Made by a program: the position numbers and the translations under genes
Source: Flavobacteriales bacterium UBA5871
GTDB lineage: Bacteria; Bacteroidota; Bacteroidia; Flavobacteriales_D; Crocinitomicaceae
Direction of reading: 5' to 3'
DNA length: 8,198 nucleotides
Assembly: GCA_002432085.1 (NCBI GenBank)
Contig: DJFN01000134.1
Span: 11,746 to 19,943 of the forward strand
The notes under the pieces: generated by a model
Seen by the model: only the letters and a program-made list of their open reading frames with translations
What the model was told of the DNA's origin: nothing
Database searches by the model: none
Part shown: positions 5,534-8,198 of the stretch, piece after piece
Numbering within the stretch: position 1 is the first letter of the stretch
Layout: every line of letters begins with the position of its first letter

Positions 5534-7375
5534 TTTTTCCGTGCCGGCCGACGGCGCAAGGCGAAAAGCCAATTGCTGCACGGCTTGTAGATAGACGTCA
5601 CGGGCGTGATCCGGCGTCAGATTGTGGTCCGCATCCGGAATGATAGTCGCCGATACATTGGGAAACCGGGCAAGGCCCGCACCGTCGCGGCCAAAATAGA
5701 AATTGTAGTGGTCGAGGCCGAGATCATTTTCGCTATAGATCAACGAAACCTGGACGCCGCGGCGTTTGAGCCGGTCGAAAGCGCGATAGATCTCCCGCCC
5801 CTCTGAGGTAAAATCCCGAAAAACGTGGGTCATCCGGTGGGAAAGCCGCTTGGTAACAGCCTTCGCAATATTACGGATCGCCGCACGAAGATCGACGTCA
5901 CCTTGAAGAACCCGCTTGAAGGTCTCGGCGCGCAGCACCCGTTTTCCGTAATCATCGAGGCTGCGGGTACCGTTGACGATGGCATCCTCGACCGAGCGCC
6001 CCGGGCGCCATCGAAAGACGGCCGGATTGACCAACACACCGCCCGCGATGCGGGCGTCGGTCAGGGCTGACTGAAATCCGAGATAGGCGCCGCTGCAACG
6101 TCCCGCGACAACCACCGATGCGAGCGAGCGGGTTTGAACAAAATCAATCGCCTCCGATACGTCGGCGTTCTGCGTGGAATGATAAAGCACCTGCTCCGGG
6201 CGGCCGGGCACCGGCGGGCTGTCGCCGGCATTGGCGGTATCGAAGCGGAGGGAGGCGATACCGGACCGTGCAAGCATCCGTGCCATAGCCACCGTGGTAC
6301 GTCCCCAGCCGACATGTCGGTCGTAGGCCGACGTGAGAAACAGCACTGTCGCCGCGCGGCGCTCGTGCAGGGGCTCGCAGACGACCCCGAACAGTCGATT
6401 GTTCAAGCCGAAACGGACCGGCGTTTCCGCGAAACCGTCGCCGACGAGCGGCGAAACGATGACCGGTTGAGGCCACGTCGCCAAGTGCTCCGGAATGGGG
6501 ATAGCCGCGATCCAGTCCACAAGCCTGTCTGCCACCGTCAGCGGCAGTTTCGAAATTGCCGGGTTGGAAACAAGTTTGTCGTAACCGTCAAAAGCCTGTT
6601 CGGTAACGGTGACGCCAAGTGTCGCGAGGCGCGAGGCGAATTCCCGGTCCGCCGGCCGGTCGGCGCGGCCGATCACCAGAGCCTGCATCGCAGGTGCCCG
6701 CTCCAGCGCCATCAGATTGACTTTGCGGATGTTGTCGGCAATTTCAGCCGGCATTGTCAGCGACGCAATCGAGACGCCCGACTTGTCACGCTGCGCTTCG
6801 GAAAGACCAAGGTTCTCGTCCACCACCTTTGACCAGACGGCAAGCTCCCGGAGATGGAGACGGCCGGATATGACCGGTGCAAGATAGGCGATCGCTTCCA
6901 GGCCCTCGATCTGCCCCGCGGCAGCGGTGGCGACAACTGCGCCGAGGCCTTGCGACACAACGACGATCCGCTCACAGCCGGAAAGCACCTTGAGCCGCCC
7001 GGCTGCGGCAATCAGGCTATCGGACCAGACGGAAAGGCCTTCTGTAAAATCCTTGCCATCCAGTGCGTCGCCTGTCCCGGGATAATCGAAGCGAAGGCTT
7101 GCAATGCCGCGATCGGCGAGTTTCTCGGAAATGATGCGCCAGAACTTGCGGGTGCACATCTCTTCAAGGCCCCAGGGACTGGCGAAGAGGACGGCGAGGC
7201 CGGAAACCGCTGTATCCGGTGACGGGGGCGCAAACAGGCCGACCGTGCTGCCGAAGGTGAAAGACTCGGCGGCCTGCCGCGGCTGCAACGGCGACGCCTG
7301 CACTTCCCGCCGGGCTGTTTTCTCTGCGTCCATCATGGTCGTCTTGGCAATCTTCGGATCATCCTTTCGACGCAT
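5501..7375 (-). CDS. Tandem double-domain alpha/beta hydrolase
   Basis: The 624-residue protein holds two alpha/beta-hydrolase domains in a row. Domain 1 (about residues 44-290) has the strand AVLFASPWG, the turn SLRFDYPGTGDA and a nucleophile-elbow-like VVSQGLGA (Ser141). Domain 2 (about 321-605) has TVLFLTSAYDRHVG, SLRFDTANAGDS, the elbow AGRCSGA (Cys427 where Ser is usual), a candidate acid in YSENDLG (Asp551) and a candidate catalytic His in PDADHNLTP (His584). The halves resemble the hydrolases known from exosortase-type polysaccharide loci and serine-aminopeptidase-like hydrolases, but the substrate is unknown; an ester on a polysaccharide is a reasonable guess. No signal peptide or membrane segment is seen. 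I chose ATG 7375, 43 nt after the GH5 stop, because the longer frame would run back into the GH5 gene; a later ATG ATG pair at 7336/7333 is also possible. The gene lies in an operon-like order behind GH5 and overlaps the GH2 3' end by 33 bp tail-to-tail. Confidence 0.85.
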   Translation of the reverse strand: MRRKDDPKIAKTTMMDAEKTARREVQASPLQPRQAAESFTFGSTVGLFAPPSPDTAVSGLAVLFASPWGLEEMCTRKFWRIISEKLADRGIASLRFDYPGTGDALDGKDFTEGLSVWSDSLIAAAGRLKVLSGCERIVVVSQGLGAVVATAAAGQIEGLEAIAYLAPVISGRLHLRELAVWSKVVDENLGLSEAQRDKSGVSIASLTMPAEIADNIRKVNLMALERAPAMQALVIGRADRPADREFASRLATLGVTVTEQAFDGYDKLVSNPAISKLPLTVADRLVDWIAAIPIPEHLATWPQPVIVSPLVGDGFAETPVRFGLNNRLFGVVCEPLHERRAATVLFLTSAYDRHVGWGRTTVAMARMLARSGIASLRFDTANAGDSPPVPGRPEQVLYHSTQNADVSEAIDFVQTRSLASVVVAGRCSGAYLGFQSALTDARIAGGVLVNPAVFRWRPGRSVEDAIVNGTRSLDDYGKRVLRAETFKRVLQGDVDLRAAIRNIAKAVTKRLSHRMTHVFRDFTSEGREIYRAFDRLKRRGVQVSLIYSENDLGLDHYNFYFGRDGAGLARFPNVSATIIPDADHNLTPDHARDVYLQAVQQLAFRLAPSAGTEKSEIYGAAAAE

Positions 7376-7418
7376 AACCCAAGCTCGCTTATATAGGCTT
7401 AAGCAATTATCTGAACTT
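7376..7418 (-). other. 43-nt AT-rich spacer between GH5 and hydrolase genes
   Basis: This is the longest gene-free stretch in the window. It is AT-rich compared with its surroundings and contains TATATAAG on the minus strand, which looks like a -10 element, but no -35 partner at suitable spacing is convincing. There is no hairpin followed by a T-run, and only a weak purine stretch (GCGAG) precedes ATG 7375. It is best read as an intra-operon spacer. Confidence 0.4.
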
Positions 7419-8198
7419 TTAGCGATTGCAGCCGGTTTGTTCCGAAAAGAAGCTTGAGAGAACCTGCATCTGTGGCCGGTCGCCCTCCTTTGTCGGCTGA
7501 ATGTTGAGCGCCTCGTCTTCCGGCCACCAATCGCCGCCGGCCCAATAGGACCAACCGAGCCAGACATCCGCGTTCTGCTCGATCGTCTTCACCATATCGG
7601 CAAGCCCCGTCAGGCATTCCGGGCTGGCCGGTGCGGCGAACTCGCCGAGAAAACCTCTCCGGCCATGATCCCTTAACCAACCGGCGACATCCCGCACCGC
7701 CTTAACGGCGTCCGCCGCCCGCGAGCACTCGGAGTTCTTTCCGGAAAAGTCTGCATCCAGATATTGGTGGAGTTCATAGGCGTAGTGGTCCTGCGGATCC
7801 TCGACCCCGAGCATTGCCGAGGCATTGGGCGTGCCGTAGTCGCCCGTCGTCCAGCTGTGGGCGCCCGTCCAGGCCGTACCCGGAACCAGCAGCAGGTTGT
7901 CGGCGCCTGTCTGGCGGATCGCGGCGATCGCACCGTTCACCGAAAACAGCCAATCTTCCGCCGAAATCCCGTAAGGCTCGTTCATCAACCCGAAGGCAAC
8001 GCCTTCCACCCCGACAAAGGCGGCGGCCAGACGACGCCAGAAATCGGCAAAAGCGCTCTGCGGGACGGCTTCAGATCCGATTAAATTCCCTCGGAAGCGG
8101 GCATAATTATGCGGATCCAAAATGACGGCCATGCCGCTTGCCCGAATGAGCATCACGGTATCGTACAGCCGCTTGAACTCGGCCGCATCGAAAGGTTC
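7419..8198 (-). CDS. GH5 endoglucanase (cellulase family 5), 5' end cut by window edge
   Basis: The frame is open from the right edge to a TAA at 7421-7419, giving 259 visible residues, so the true N-terminus lies beyond the window; the GTG at 8156 is internal and not a start. It is a GH5 glycoside hydrolase that hydrolyses beta-1,4-glucan or a related beta-glycan with retention. In fragment numbering, DPHNYARF (His30), LMNEPYG with Glu74 as acid/base, ELHQYLD (His144) and FLGEFAAP with Glu186 as nucleophile are all present, followed by the substrate-binding aromatics GWSYWAGGDWW and the ending LNIQPT-x-x-x-DRPQM. These blocks resemble the GH5 subfamily that includes fungal endoglucanase II (GH5_5), an assignment made from memory. 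High GC and codon use match the downstream hydrolase gene, with which it is probably co-transcribed. A glucanase beside a beta-mannosidase and a hydrolase suggests work on a glucose- or mannose-containing polysaccharide. It may be secreted, but the leader is not visible. Confidence 0.9.
   Translation of the reverse strand, partial: EPFDAAEFKRLYDTVMLIRASGMAVILDPHNYARFRGNLIGSEAVPQSAFADFWRRLAAAFVGVEGVAFGLMNEPYGISAEDWLFSVNGAIAAIRQTGADNLLLVPGTAWTGAHSWTTGDYGTPNASAMLGVEDPQDHYAYELHQYLDADFSGKNSECSRAADAVKAVRDVAGWLRDHGRRGFLGEFAAPASPECLTGLADMVKTIEQNADVWLGWSYWAGGDWWPEDEALNIQPTKEGDRPQMQVLSSFFSEQTGCNR

Noticed and set aside
5534..5580. Possible terminator hairpin just past the GH2 stop (GCC/GGC-rich stretch)
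   Set aside because: The self-complementarity is short, there is no following T-run on the plus strand, and the stretch is coding on the other strand.
6134..6832. 232-residue open frame on the plus strand
   Set aside because: It is antisense to the double-domain hydrolase in GC-rich DNA; it is rich in Arg, Gly and His with no domain, typical of a shadow frame.
7376..7567. 64-residue upstream extension of the hydrolase frame
   Set aside because: It would run back through the spacer into the 3' end of the GH5 gene, and its translation looks like out-of-frame GH5 sequence (many Arg, Ser and Gln). A start at 7375 is more natural.

Overview
The window reads as two unrelated genomic blocks joined inside one open reading frame. 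The left block (1 to about 4,200) looks like Bacteroidota, probably Flavobacteriia-like. It has moderate GC (one hand-counted line, 2581-2640, is 30/60 G+C; 1141-1200 is 22/60), all genes lie on the plus strand, they are tightly packed or overlapping, no Shine-Dalgarno sequences are evident, and the proteins are closest in feel to Bacteroidota families; the glycosylasparaginase is strikingly like the Flavobacterium (Elizabethkingia) meningosepticum enzyme. The right block (about 4,230 to 8,198) looks like Alphaproteobacteria of the Rhizobiales type. It is GC-rich (5101-5160 is 38/60; 6241-6300 is 39/60), uses C/G-ending codons, and its GH2, alpha/beta-hydrolase and GH5 proteins have rhizobial character. 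Taxonomic labels come from recalled family motifs and composition, not from a search.

Layout: an unrecognised protein cut by the left edge (to 482); a GNAT acetyltransferase (442-969); MltG, the endolytic murein transglycosylase (951-2024); an N4-(beta-N-acetylglucosaminyl)-L-asparaginase with a Tat-like leader (2034-3041); and a GH2 beta-mannosidase (3041-5533). All five are on the plus strand and form an operon-like run with overlaps of 41, 19 and 1 nt and one 9-nt gap. On the minus strand, a GH5 endoglucanase cut by the right edge (8198-7419) is followed after 43 nt by a double-domain alpha/beta hydrolase (7375-5501), whose 3' end overlaps the 3' end of the GH2 gene by 33 bp.

The central observation is that the 830-residue GH2 protein is itself chimeric. 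Its signal peptide, N-terminal sugar-binding domain and first part of the TIM barrel look Bacteroidota. From about residue 397 onward, including both catalytic glutamates, it looks rhizobial. The switch falls in or beside the conserved VWQDFMFA motif, and everything downstream is rhizobial too. The most economical reading is a metagenomic misassembly or chimeric clone joined at a short stretch shared by two homologous mannosidase genes; a true cross-phylum recombinant is possible but needs read-level proof.

In the left block the glycosylasparaginase and beta-mannosidase would make sense together in taking apart the core of N-linked glycans (GlcNAc-Asn and Man-beta-1,4-GlcNAc). In the right block beta-mannosidase, GH5 glucanase and a possible acyl-ester hydrolase suggest turnover of a beta-mannose/beta-glucose-containing polysaccharide. 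No tRNA, rRNA, CRISPR array, IS element or convincing terminator was seen, and there is no gene-free stretch longer than 43 nt.
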